Shown in pieces: positions 25,722 through 33,806 of a stretch of DNA of 64,000 nucleotides (position 1 is its first letter; each line of letters opens with the position of its first letter). Source of the stretch: JACJYM01 sp965230495 (GTDB lineage Bacteria > Bacteroidota > Bacteroidia > Chitinophagales > Saprospiraceae); the NCBI GenBank assembly GCA_965230495.1, contig OZ246004.1:3100001-3164000 (forward strand), in the 5' to 3' direction. The position numbers and the translations under genes are program-made. The notes under the pieces were generated by a model. That model did no database searches and was not told where the DNA came from. It saw only the letters and a list, made by a program, of their open reading frames with translations.

Positions 25722-28529
25722 CTATTTTTTTTCAAATTCATAAGTTGCACTAATATAGCCCATTCTTCCAATTCGAGGACCACCATATGTTTGGAAAACT
25801 TTATTATCCAATATATTACTGGCTCCAATTTTGAACACAGTATTAAAAGCAGGAATTTTAAAGTTTATTTGAGCATCTAGTAAATCATAAGTAGGTATAA
25901 ATCCGGTAAATTGAGGAGAACCTTCAAAAACGAAACCTTCAATCCATTTGTAATTGACACTAAACCCAAAATTTGGAATTTTTAGACCTAAAATGCTTGG
26001 AATATCTCTACCGGATAAACCGATGTTATATTTATTCTTTGGAGTATTAAAGGCTGGAATAATTGGATCATCGGTTTCAGTTGTCAACTCATTAAAGGAA
26101 TAATTACCTCTGACTTGGTAGTAATCACCGAAATAATAATTCATGCCTAAAGATAATCCACGAGTTGTCACCTCATCATTGGCGTTAGCACTCACACGAT
26201 AGACCTGTACGGATGACGGCAGACCACCACCGCTAGGAACCAATGCATCGACTCCAATCTGATAGCCGATGAAGTCTGTGTATCTTGAGAAATAACTACC
26301 AATATCCAGATAAAGGCTATTAAACAAAGTTGTTCTATAGCCGAGCTCAACACTTTTAACCTTCTCAGGTCTTATTGCTTCAATCTCATCAATTTGAAGA
26401 AGGCTTTGATCTAAATTTGAAGAATTCAGATAATCAAAAAATGATTCTGCTGTGTACAAATTGGTAAAACCATTTAAATTTCCAATAAGTACTGCAGGTC
26501 CTACATTATAATTGAGATATTGGTCAGATAATGTTGGATTTCTTATCGCAGAAGAGAAAGAGAGACGCAAGTAATTATTCTCCCCCGGAGAATACACTAT
26601 AGATGCGGCAGGAGAAACTAGAAAATCAAAATTTTCATGCTTGTCTAATCTCATAGTACTGCTTATTCGAAGCTCATTTTCCAATAAGCCTAAAGTACCT
26701 CCGCCGTATATACCATATTCATACGTATTTATATTGACACCTGAAGTATCCAAAAGAATCGAGCCTTTGGAATCAGGAAGATAAATTCTACCGTTTGCCC
26801 CTAAAGTAATATCTAAATCAGAAATAGTTTCTGTATTAATAAGGTCTTGAAACTGATATTCCCCATGGAGGTGAATGAGAGCTGATTTATCATAAAACTT
26901 AGTTCCTCCCTCACTATTTGCTAACCTTGATGTGATAGAATCAAAAGCTTGCTGAAATCTTTCAGTTCCGGGCTCAAAAAAATCCTCTGTTTCAAAAGCA
27001 GCAATGCCTTGATTTGAAGCTTCACGAGCTCTTTCATGCCATACTTGCAAAGAATCAGGATAATCTAATAAGAAATTATCAATAGCCATTTGATAACCAG
27101 CAGGGTCTCCTGGATAATCACTTATTTTTGGAAAGCCTTCCAAGTTTTTAATAACTGGCTCTACATTTAGAGACCAGTAGTTTAGATAAGAGGTATTCCA
27201 TTCTGTATCATCTTTTGCAGCTTCTTGCAGTTTTAATGCTGTAAAAAAGGGATCATAAGAATCCCCTGCATCTTCATGTGTAGCATATAGACGTAGAAAA
27301 TATTTATCAAGTTTTTTAAGCTCTATTTTATGTTGATAAAATTTAATGTTTCTCAAAGAAAACCGATTATCCCCTTGATAAACTGTCGTTCCACCTCCAT
27401 AGCTTGAACTAAGAATTAGCTCGGGAGATTCAAAAGTCATAGATGGTTTCAACCTAAAATGAGCGGCAAAAGAAGCCTTGGTGTTTTCAGTGTTGTAATC
27501 GACTAAATCAATTTCCCGGTAACCATTTCTATAATATCGTCCTATGCCGATTTTAGAAATAGCTGTACGATTAAACTCATCACCGTAGATATTTACGGCA
27601 TCATAACCTCCTGGATTGTCAGTACCCACTTCGATACCATCGACAGGATTATAGTTTTCAGCCTCCCAATCATCAGCTTGTAGTTTAAAAAGATTAATCT
27701 TGTATGCGAACCAATCAAAACCATCGCTATTTTTATAGCTATCTGCCCATCTTAATCCTACTTCATACAAATTTCTTTCCGCGAGCTTGACTTTGGCAGA
27801 TAAACCTTTTAAAATAAAGGGATTTTTCGTTTCCATGCTTATAACACCATTGAAGGCATTTGGTCCATAAAAAGCCGAACTTGCTCCGACTATTAGATCA
27901 ACTTTTTTTACATCTAACTCTGATGCTCCTAGAAAATTACCTAAGGAAAAATTGAGTCCCGGCGATTGATTATCAACGCCATCGATTATTTGCAGACTTC
28001 TTACGGGACTTGTACTATTAAAACCTCGTGTGTTGATTACTGTAAAACCTAAACTAGCCGTAGTAAGGTCAACATCCTTCAGAGAACCTAATCCTTCATA
28101 AAAATTTGAAGATGGGGTTTCTTTAATAGCCAGTATATCAAGAGATTCTATAGTCAAAGGAGCGGCCTTTTGCTTGTCCGAAATTCTTTGACCTTTAATT
28201 TCTACACCCATGTCTATCATCACAGCATCTTCTGACATTTTTATTTTGATATCGTCTGATGGAGATTCTACCGTATAATCTATTTCTGCATATCCTATGT
28301 AAGAAATGTTAATTACTATTGGAAAATTATCGACTTTGAGTTCAAAGTACCCATCAAAATCTGTTATTGTCCCAATGGAAGGGTCTGACTTAAGGACAAC
28401 ATTTGCTCCAATTAAAGGGTCTCCAGAAATTTCATCTATGATCTTTCCTTTTATTAAGGATTGTCCCATAGCTGAAAAGAATATTGTATTGAAAAATACA
28501 AATAAAACAGTTTTTATAAAGTGACTCAT
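25722..28529 (-). CDS. TonB-dependent outer-membrane receptor
   Basis: A 935-residue outer-membrane importer. After the signal peptide there is a carboxypeptidase-D-like beta-sandwich (I-D-E-I-S-G-D-P-L-I-G-A-N-V and D-F-D-G-Y-F-E-L), then the plug (V-I-N-T-R-G-F-N, I-I-D-G-V-D-N, G-A-S-S-A-F-Y-G-P-N-A-F-N-G-V-I near residue 225) and a long beta-barrel ending Y-I-S-A-T-Y-E-F. No SusD partner follows; instead the next gene is the secreted hydrolase-fold protein 27 bases away. The imported substrate is unknown; the neighbour suggests an esterified or polymeric ligand, as inference only. Confidence 0.93.
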   Translation of the reverse strand: MSHFIKTVLFVFFNTIFFSAMGQSLIKGKIIDEISGDPLIGANVVLKSDPSIGTITDFDGYFELKVDNFPIVINISYIGYAEIDYTVESPSDDIKIKMSEDAVMIDMGVEIKGQRISDKQKAAPLTIESLDILAIKETPSSNFYEGLGSLKDVDLTTASLGFTVINTRGFNSTSPVRSLQIIDGVDNQSPGLNFSLGNFLGASELDVKKVDLIVGASSAFYGPNAFNGVISMETKNPFILKGLSAKVKLAERNLYEVGLRWADSYKNSDGFDWFAYKINLFKLQADDWEAENYNPVDGIEVGTDNPGGYDAVNIYGDEFNRTAISKIGIGRYYRNGYREIDLVDYNTENTKASFAAHFRLKPSMTFESPELILSSSYGGGTTVYQGDNRFSLRNIKFYQHKIELKKLDKYFLRLYATHEDAGDSYDPFFTALKLQEAAKDDTEWNTSYLNYWSLNVEPVIKNLEGFPKISDYPGDPAGYQMAIDNFLLDYPDSLQVWHERAREASNQGIAAFETEDFFEPGTERFQQAFDSITSRLANSEGGTKFYDKSALIHLHGEYQFQDLINTETISDLDITLGANGRIYLPDSKGSILLDTSGVNINTYEYGIYGGGTLGLLENELRISSTMRLDKHENFDFLVSPAASIVYSPGENNYLRLSFSSAIRNPTLSDQYLNYNVGPAVLIGNLNGFTNLYTAESFFDYLNSSNLDQSLLQIDEIEAIRPEKVKSVELGYRTTLFNSLYLDIGSYFSRYTDFIGYQIGVDALVPSGGGLPSSVQVYRVSANANDEVTTRGLSLGMNYYFGDYYQVRGNYSFNELTTETDDPIIPAFNTPKNKYNIGLSGRDIPSILGLKIPNFGFSVNYKWIEGFVFEGSPQFTGFIPTYDLLDAQINFKIPAFNTVFKIGASNILDNKVFQTYGGPRIGRMGYISATYEFEKK

Positions 28530-28728
28530 CTATCTAACCTCTTTTTAAATACGGCGTAAAAAATATTTATTAAAATAAATTTTATTCAGGCTTTACCTAG
28601 TAAAAGTATAAATTGAATCTGAGAAATCTTAGTTAGGGAGTCGTTATTTATTTAATCCTAATGGATGATAATATATTATAAGGTGATAATCAGAGGGTAT
28701 AAATAATAGAATAATGGTGGGGCCCTAT

Positions 28729-29223
28729 TTAAAAGTTCTTGAATAATTCATTGATCATTGTTTCTCGTGTGGCACCATTATATCTTAACATACAAGAACC
28801 GGTTCCACTGGCCATAATACTTTTACACTGACCATTTGCATCAGTAGCTTCTGAGTGTCCCCTTAGAAGAGAACAATGCCCCAGTTCGTGAAAGACAACG
28901 AATTCTCTTCCTAGAGAGTTTGTCCTGTTCCAATAGTCTATATCAACGGTAACATGGTTTGGAGAATGGCTTTGAAAATGACAAGTTCCTGCAACATTAT
29001 CTGGATCGATGTCTCTAATTTCTCCAGAAATTTCCTCTTCATTTAAATTTATGTCAATACCTCTTTTGGCTGCTTCTTCTTCGAATAATTGAAAGTATTG
29101 CCATAATCTTTGATCAACTTGAGCGTAGGATTTTAGTTCTGAAGAATTTGTCTCTGAATCTTTGCCGCAAGAAAAAAAGAATAGAATAAGGGTACTTAGA
29201 AATAAACATTTTAATACTTGCAT
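28729..29223 (-). CDS. Lipoprotein with putative zinc metallopeptidase motif
   Basis: A 164-residue predicted lipoprotein (hydrophobic start ending L-F-F-F-S-C-G). Near residue 115 it carries F-H-E-L-G-H followed by L-L-R-G-H, a H-E-x-x-H-x6-H arrangement like that of metzincin-type zinc peptidases, with Glu as the candidate catalytic base. Two cysteines near 84 and 140-150 may form a disulfide. There is little room for a separate propeptide or substrate domain. The gene stands alone between the TonB receptor and the transketolase. The catalytic claim rests on the motif. Confidence 0.65.
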   Translation of the reverse strand: MQVLKCLFLSTLILFFFSCGKDSETNSSELKSYAQVDQRLWQYFQLFEEEAAKRGIDINLNEEEISGEIRDIDPDNVAGTCHFQSHSPNHVTVDIDYWNRTNSLGREFVVFHELGHCSLLRGHSEATDANGQCKSIMASGTGSCMLRYNGATRETMINELFKNF

Positions 29224-29336
29224 AACTAATCATTTAGAAAGTGAATAAGTCAGTTCAAGTATTAGTTTATCGTATAGATGTAAGTATTACTTGTTAAATA
29301 CGAACAAACAAAGGATAATATTGTCTATTAGTTTTT

Positions 29337-31376
29337 TTAATTTTTCACAAAACTCAATATCTGCTTGACAGCGTTATCCGATGTAAACCCAAACTTTTCA
29401 TCCAAAATCGTATACGGAGCGGAGTATCCAAAATGATCTAATCCCCAAACTTTACCATTATGGCCCACGAGCCCTTCCAGATTGACGGGAAGTCCTGCGG
29501 TCATTCCAAATCGTGGAATTCCCTCTGGTAAAACACTATTTTGGTATTCTAAAGATTGAGTTCTAAATAGGCCCTCAGAAGGAATAGATACTAATCTTGC
29601 TTTTACCCCGTGCTCTTCAGCTAAAATTTTGGCTGCACCCTCTAAGGTACTCACCTCAGAACCATTTGCTATTAAGATTATGTCTGGAGTTCCTGAAGTG
29701 TCTTTCACTATATATGCACCGGATTGAGCACCTTGAGCTTGTTGAAATCTGGAGTGCTCATCCTCTGAAGTAAGTTGTGAGATAGGCTGTCTTGATAAAA
29801 CCAATCCTGTAGGAGTATGGATGTTTTCTAAAGCCATTTTCCAACAAACAACTGTTTCAGGACCATCTGCAGGTCTCAAGGCTAATAAACTGTTACGCCC
29901 AGAATGATTTTTAAGTTTCTCGAGCAACCTTAATTGAGCTTCTTGCTCTATAGGCTGGTGAGTTGGACCATCCTCTCCTACACGGAAAGCATCGTGTGTC
30001 CAAAGAAAGATTACTTGTTGTTCCATTAAAGCGGCAACTCGCATTGCGGGCTTCATATAATCGGAAAAAGCGAAAAATGTTGCACACACAGGAATTACGC
30101 CTCCATGCAGTGCCATTCCTGTACAGAGAGCAGCCATCGTTAGTTCTGAAACACCAGCTTGAAGGAAAGCACCGCTAAAGTCACCTTTGACAAAATGAGT
30201 AGTCTTTTTTAGAAAGCCATCCGTTTTATCACTGTTAGATAAGTCTGCAGAACTGACAATCATGTTTTCAACATGATCCGCAAGGTAGGAAAGTACATTT
30301 GAAGATGCATTTCTGGTGGCATCAACCTCCTTGGTTTGAATATCATCCCAATTTAGATCGGGCAGTTGTTTATCATAAAAGTTTTTAAGCTTAAGGGCTA
30401 ATTCAGGGTTTTTTTCTGACCACTCAGTTTCTTCTTTCTTTCTTTGTTGTACCCTTTTTCTTTTTTCATCGAGACTATTTTGGTAATGTGCCTTTACATC
30501 ATCAAATACTTGAAATGGATTATCAAGATTTCCACCAAGATTTTCAATGGTTTTTGCAAACGAAGCTTTTGACTTACCTAACGGCTTACCGTGGGTTTCT
30601 ACTTCTCCCTCATAAGAACTGCCATCTTCAGTTCTGGCTCCTTTACCCATAGTTGTATTTCCGATAATTAGAGTTGGTTTATCATCAACTTCTTGTCCTT
30701 TTTTTATAGCTTCTCGTATTTCGTTTTCGTCATTTCCATCAATAGTTATGACATGCCAATGCCAGCTTTCATATTTTTTAGCCGTGTTCTCGCTCATTAC
30801 CTCATCTACTTTCGTAGATAGCTGGACATTATTGGCATCATAAAACATTATAACCTTACTCAGACCCAAAAATCCAGCTATTCGACCTACTCCTTGAGAA
30901 ATTTCTTCTTGAATGCCACCATCTGATATGTATATATAAGTATAGTGACTCAGCCACTCTCCAAATCTGTTTGCCAAAAAACGTTCAGTAATGGCAGCAC
31001 CAACACCAAAGGCATGACCTAGACCTAATGGACCAGAAGTATTTTCTATTCCTCTGGCGACATCGAGTTCAGGATGTCCGGGAGTTGGACTTTTCCATTG
31101 ACGGAAGTTTTTAACATCTTCCATGGAGATATTTCCACATAAGACTTGTTGAGCATACAACATGGGAGACATATGACCAGCATCAAGAAAAAAACGATCT
31201 CTATTGTGCCAAGACATATCATCGGGATCATAAGTCAAAAATTCGGAATAAAGAATATTAATAAAATCAGCACCTCCCATAGGACCACCTGGGTGACCGG
31301 AGCTTGCTTTTTCTACCATGGCGGCAGCTAATACTCTTATGTTATCTGCGGATCTTGTTGCTATTGTTTTGTGCAT
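29337..31376 (-). CDS. tkt: Transketolase
   Basis: Transfers two-carbon units between sugar phosphates in the non-oxidative pentose phosphate pathway, using thiamine diphosphate. The 679 residues cover the whole enzyme: substrate and TPP contacts S-G-H-P-G-G-P-M-G near 27-35, the TPP-magnesium region Y-I-S-D-G-G-I-Q-E-E near 150, the pyrimidine domain with D-A-F-R-V-G-E-D-G-P-T-H-Q near 465, and the C-terminal domain. It is a single transcription unit; a TACTTTTG -7 box lies 24 bases before the ATG. With prs and pyk in the same window it belongs to central carbon metabolism. Confidence 0.95.
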   Translation of the reverse strand: MHKTIATRSADNIRVLAAAMVEKASSGHPGGPMGGADFINILYSEFLTYDPDDMSWHNRDRFFLDAGHMSPMLYAQQVLCGNISMEDVKNFRQWKSPTPGHPELDVARGIENTSGPLGLGHAFGVGAAITERFLANRFGEWLSHYTYIYISDGGIQEEISQGVGRIAGFLGLSKVIMFYDANNVQLSTKVDEVMSENTAKKYESWHWHVITIDGNDENEIREAIKKGQEVDDKPTLIIGNTTMGKGARTEDGSSYEGEVETHGKPLGKSKASFAKTIENLGGNLDNPFQVFDDVKAHYQNSLDEKRKRVQQRKKEETEWSEKNPELALKLKNFYDKQLPDLNWDDIQTKEVDATRNASSNVLSYLADHVENMIVSSADLSNSDKTDGFLKKTTHFVKGDFSGAFLQAGVSELTMAALCTGMALHGGVIPVCATFFAFSDYMKPAMRVAALMEQQVIFLWTHDAFRVGEDGPTHQPIEQEAQLRLLEKLKNHSGRNSLLALRPADGPETVVCWKMALENIHTPTGLVLSRQPISQLTSEDEHSRFQQAQGAQSGAYIVKDTSGTPDIILIANGSEVSTLEGAAKILAEEHGVKARLVSIPSEGLFRTQSLEYQNSVLPEGIPRFGMTAGLPVNLEGLVGHNGKVWGLDHFGYSAPYTILDEKFGFTSDNAVKQILSFVKN

Positions 31377-31399
31377 TTTTGGATTGGTTTTTCAAGCCA

Positions 31400-31407
31400 C
31401 AAAAGTA
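31400..31407 (-). promoter_or_regulatory. Likely -7 box of the transketolase gene
   Basis: The minus strand reads TACTTTTG, an exact TAnnTTTG match, 24 bases upstream of the tkt ATG. The -33 region has no clear TTTG. Confidence 0.5.
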
Positions 31408-31460
31408 ATGAGCATATTGTTAAAACTGGTTATATAGCAGGTGTTTTTATATCTATATTT

Positions 31461-32201
31461 TTATCTATATAGTTTTGATTTTACTATCCCCAATTTAGAT
31501 AATCTATGAAGAAAAGAAACTCTAATGACGCCAAGACCGTAGATAATACTTCTTTTAAGGTTAATTGAACTCGCTTCTTCAAAATACTTGGTGGGACAAG
31601 TTATTTCTCCAATTTGATAGTCTTTGTATATGATCTGTGATAGCATTTCATTGTCAAAGATGAAATCATCTGAATTTTCGTTGTAATTGATAGAAGTTAA
31701 AACCCCTCTGGAGAAAGCCCGATATCCCGTATGAAATTCTGATAGTTTACTAGAAATCATAAGATTTTGTCCAAAAGTCAATAGACGATTGGCTACATAC
31801 TTATAAAAAGGCATTCCTCCCTTCAAAGCACCGTTACCTAATATTCTAGATCCTAGAACAACAGGATAAATATTTTCTCCTATAATATTGATCATTGAAG
31901 GAATCAATTTGGGTGTATATTGATAATCTGGATGCAGCATAATGACAATGTCTGCTCCGAGTGACAAAGCTTTGTTATAAAGTGTTTTTTGATTGGCTCC
32001 ATAGCCTTTATTTGACTCATGGATCAATACATGGTTTATACCGAGAGAATTTGCTATTTGATGGGTTTGATCATAGCTGGCGTCATCACAAAGAACTACT
32101 TCGTCAACTAAGTCTAAAGGAATTTCCTGATATGTTTTTTTCAGGGTTTTAGCAGCATTATATGCTGGCAGTACAACAACAACCTTCTTGTCTTTGTACA
32201 T
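31461..32201 (-). CDS. Family 2 glycosyltransferase (dolichol-phosphate mannosyltransferase-like)
   Basis: A 246-residue soluble GT-A enzyme. It shows V-V-V-V-L-P-A-Y-N-A-A near the start, V-V-L-C-D-D-A-S-Y-D near 38-47, M-L-H-P-D-Y-Q-Y (the DxD-like metal site) near 90, and G-Y-R-A-F-S near 160, the arrangement of GT2 enzymes that transfer sugar to polyprenyl phosphate or lipids. There is no C-terminal membrane region. A 42-residue membrane protein ends 4 bases upstream of the ATG and is likely co-translated. Donor and acceptor are unknown. Confidence 0.88.
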   Translation of the reverse strand: MYKDKKVVVVLPAYNAAKTLKKTYQEIPLDLVDEVVLCDDASYDQTHQIANSLGINHVLIHESNKGYGANQKTLYNKALSLGADIVIMLHPDYQYTPKLIPSMINIIGENIYPVVLGSRILGNGALKGGMPFYKYVANRLLTFGQNLMISSKLSEFHTGYRAFSRGVLTSINYNENSDDFIFDNEMLSQIIYKDYQIGEITCPTKYFEEASSINLKRSIIYGLGVIRVSFLHRLSKLGIVKSKLYR

Positions 32202-32205
32202 TTAT

Positions 32206-32334
32206 TTATTCAGGCAAAAAATCTTGATTCATGTAATAAACCCAGATTAAAGTTATTATTACCAATGCAAAAGCAATAAACACTTTTCCTACTGCGATAC
32301 CCTTTTTACCGTAATTATGACTACCTCCTGCCAT
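32206..32334 (-). CDS. Small single-pass membrane protein (42 residues)
   Basis: A short reading frame starting with ATG and M-A-G-G-S-H-N-Y-G-K-K, followed by one clear transmembrane segment (V-F-I-A-F-A-L-V-I-I-T-L-I-W-V-Y-Y) and a short tail M-N-Q-D-F-L-P-E. The basic N-terminus predicts it stays inside. Its stop is 4 bases from the GT2 start, so it probably tethers or stabilises the glycosyltransferase at the membrane, or is simply co-expressed. I do not recognise a named family. Coding status is inferred from composition and spacing. Confidence 0.6.
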   Translation of the reverse strand: MAGGSHNYGKKGIAVGKVFIAFALVIITLIWVYYMNQDFLPE

Positions 32335-32442
32335 TTTAGTTGTTTTAATTAAGTGCAAATTAAAGGACTTTTTTTTTGATTTCCAATATGATTAATGACA
32401 ACATGAGTATTTTCGTTTTCTAACTTTATGAAATGAAATAAT

Positions 32443-33027
32443 ATGAATAAAAACAGATGTAGTTGGGCAGGAAGTAAAGAGAATTACATAAGATATCATG
32501 ATGAGGAATGGGGAGTTCCTGTGTATGACGATAAAAAACTATTTGAATTTCTCATTCTCGAAACTTTTCAGGCAGGTTTAAGCTGGATAACGATTCTTAA
32601 CAAAAGGGATAATTTTCGAAAGGCCTTTGATTTTTTCGATGTAAAAAAAGTAGCATTGTATGGAGAAGAGAAATATTCAGAACTAATCCAAGACAAAGGT
32701 ATAGTAAGGAATAAATTAAAAATAAAGGCTGCCATTTCAAATGCAAAGGCGTTTCTAAAAGTAGTGGAGGAGTTTGGTTCTTTTAGAGAGTATATTTGGG
32801 GTTTCGTTGATAACAAGCCAATTCAAAATGTGTTTAAAACGGTTTCGGAAGTGCCGGCAACCACACCTCTATCAGATAAAATTAGTATAGACTTGAAAAA
32901 GAGAGGGTTTAAGTTTGTTGGGTCTACTGTGATCTATGCACATATGCAGGCAACAGGAATGGTAAATGATCACTGCACGGACTGTTTTCGCTATGACGAG
33001 GTTAAACAATTGGGACAAGAAGGATAA
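32443..33027 (+). CDS. tag: DNA-3-methyladenine glycosylase I
   Basis: Removes 3-methyladenine from alkylated DNA in base-excision repair. The 194 residues match the family. The N-terminus reads N-R-C-S-W with Y-H-D-E-E-W-G shortly after, and the C-terminus has N-D-H-C-T-D-C-F; these supply the Cys and His ligands of the Tag zinc site. The base-binding region E-T-F-Q-A-G-L-S-W is present near residue 40. It is read divergently from the 42-residue protein and GT2 and is followed by a strong terminator, so it is monocistronic. Confidence 0.95.
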   Translation: MNKNRCSWAGSKENYIRYHDEEWGVPVYDDKKLFEFLILETFQAGLSWITILNKRDNFRKAFDFFDVKKVALYGEEKYSELIQDKGIVRNKLKIKAAISNAKAFLKVVEEFGSFREYIWGFVDNKPIQNVFKTVSEVPATTPLSDKISIDLKKRGFKFVGSTVIYAHMQATGMVNDHCTDCFRYDEVKQLGQEG

Positions 33028-33127
33028 AAACATTCACTTCTTTTCAAATATACTTGCAGATATAAAAGCTTTGTGTTACTTTTACAATAAGTAAAACCAT
33101 TTTATTTGGTTTCATTTGGTTAGGGTT

Positions 33128-33157
33128 GAGGTAGTGCACGGCATTACCTCTTTTTTT
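33128..33157 (+). terminator. Rho-independent terminator downstream of tag
   Basis: GAGGTAGTGC pairs with GCATTACCTC (one G-T wobble) around a 3-base loop, followed by seven T. It lies 100 bases after the tag stop. Confidence 0.85.
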
Positions 33158-33224
33158 ATAGTGATCTAATTTAAAACCCGTCAATGGTCACTAATTGAAG
33201 AAAAGCCTTGCAGGAAAAGCACTT

Positions 33225-33437
33225 TTATAACTGATTTTTTGGTTCTACTTCTCCTTTTGGTTCCACCTCTTTCGGGTCTTCTTCTATTTCTATGGTTTCC
33301 ATTTCATTTTTCACCTCTACCTCTTCGGGGTTTTCTTCTATGATATTTTCTTCGTTTTGTTTGGGTTGGTTATTACATCCCAGAGAAATAAGCTGAATCA
33401 TTAAAAAAGAGATAATGGTAAACTTTAGATATTTCAT
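33225..33437 (-). CDS. Tiny Glu/Pro/Lys-rich lipoprotein
   Basis: A 70-residue predicted lipoprotein. The signal sequence ends L-I-S-L-G-C, giving a mature chain of about 50 residues that is almost all charged, with repeated E-E-N-P-E-E-V-E and V-E-P-K-G-E-V-E-P-K units. Such a chain is probably unstructured and may act as a spacer or metal/cation-binding tail at the membrane. No family is recognised. It has no operon partner: the 3' side faces the tag terminator and the 5' side a 370-base gene-free stretch. Confidence 0.5.
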   Translation of the reverse strand: MKYLKFTIISFLMIQLISLGCNNQPKQNEENIIEENPEEVEVKNEMETIEIEEDPKEVEPKGEVEPKNQL

Positions 33438-33806
33438 TTTATGTTTTATTGCTTGGACAAGGGAGGAGAAAGGAAGGTTGCATATTTTTCCAATATAAAA
33501 GATAATGGAATAGAAATATAATTATCAAGACTATAAATAACAGGCATCCAATTAAAGGATTAAAAATTTACTAAAAAACGATATAAATCCATGTATTTCA
33601 ATGGATAAAAACAAATAATAGTTGGAGGAGTCTGATTTTTTTGATAATTTTGAATATCTAAGTAGTAGAATCCTATTGTACGAGTATTTATTGGTGCATT
33701 CAAAAGTTAATTTTTGCTAAATACTAATTAAAATAGACCAATTACGTAGTTAAGTCTATTTTGAAATGGAAATATTATATCTTTGAAGAACGTAATTCGA
33801 ATAGAA
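33438..33806. other. Gene-free divergent region of about 370 bases
   Basis: This very AT-rich stretch separates the tiny lipoprotein from the dockerin-like gene. No reading frame of convincing length or composition is visible on either strand. The only recognisable element is the TATCTTTG box at 33778-33785. Confidence 0.5.
33778..33785 (+). promoter_or_regulatory. Likely -7 box of the dockerin-like gene pair
   Basis: TATCTTTG matches TAnnTTTG and lies 21 bases before the preferred ATG at 33807. A TTG occurs at 33761-33763, with only 14 bases between, so the -33 element is imperfect. It also argues against the TTG start at 33783, which overlaps the box. Confidence 0.5.

Noticed and set aside
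33028..33224. Possible second terminator for the minus-strand tiny lipoprotein
   Set aside because: The candidate stem has mismatches and a bulge and no T-run follows; only the plus-strand terminator is convincing.
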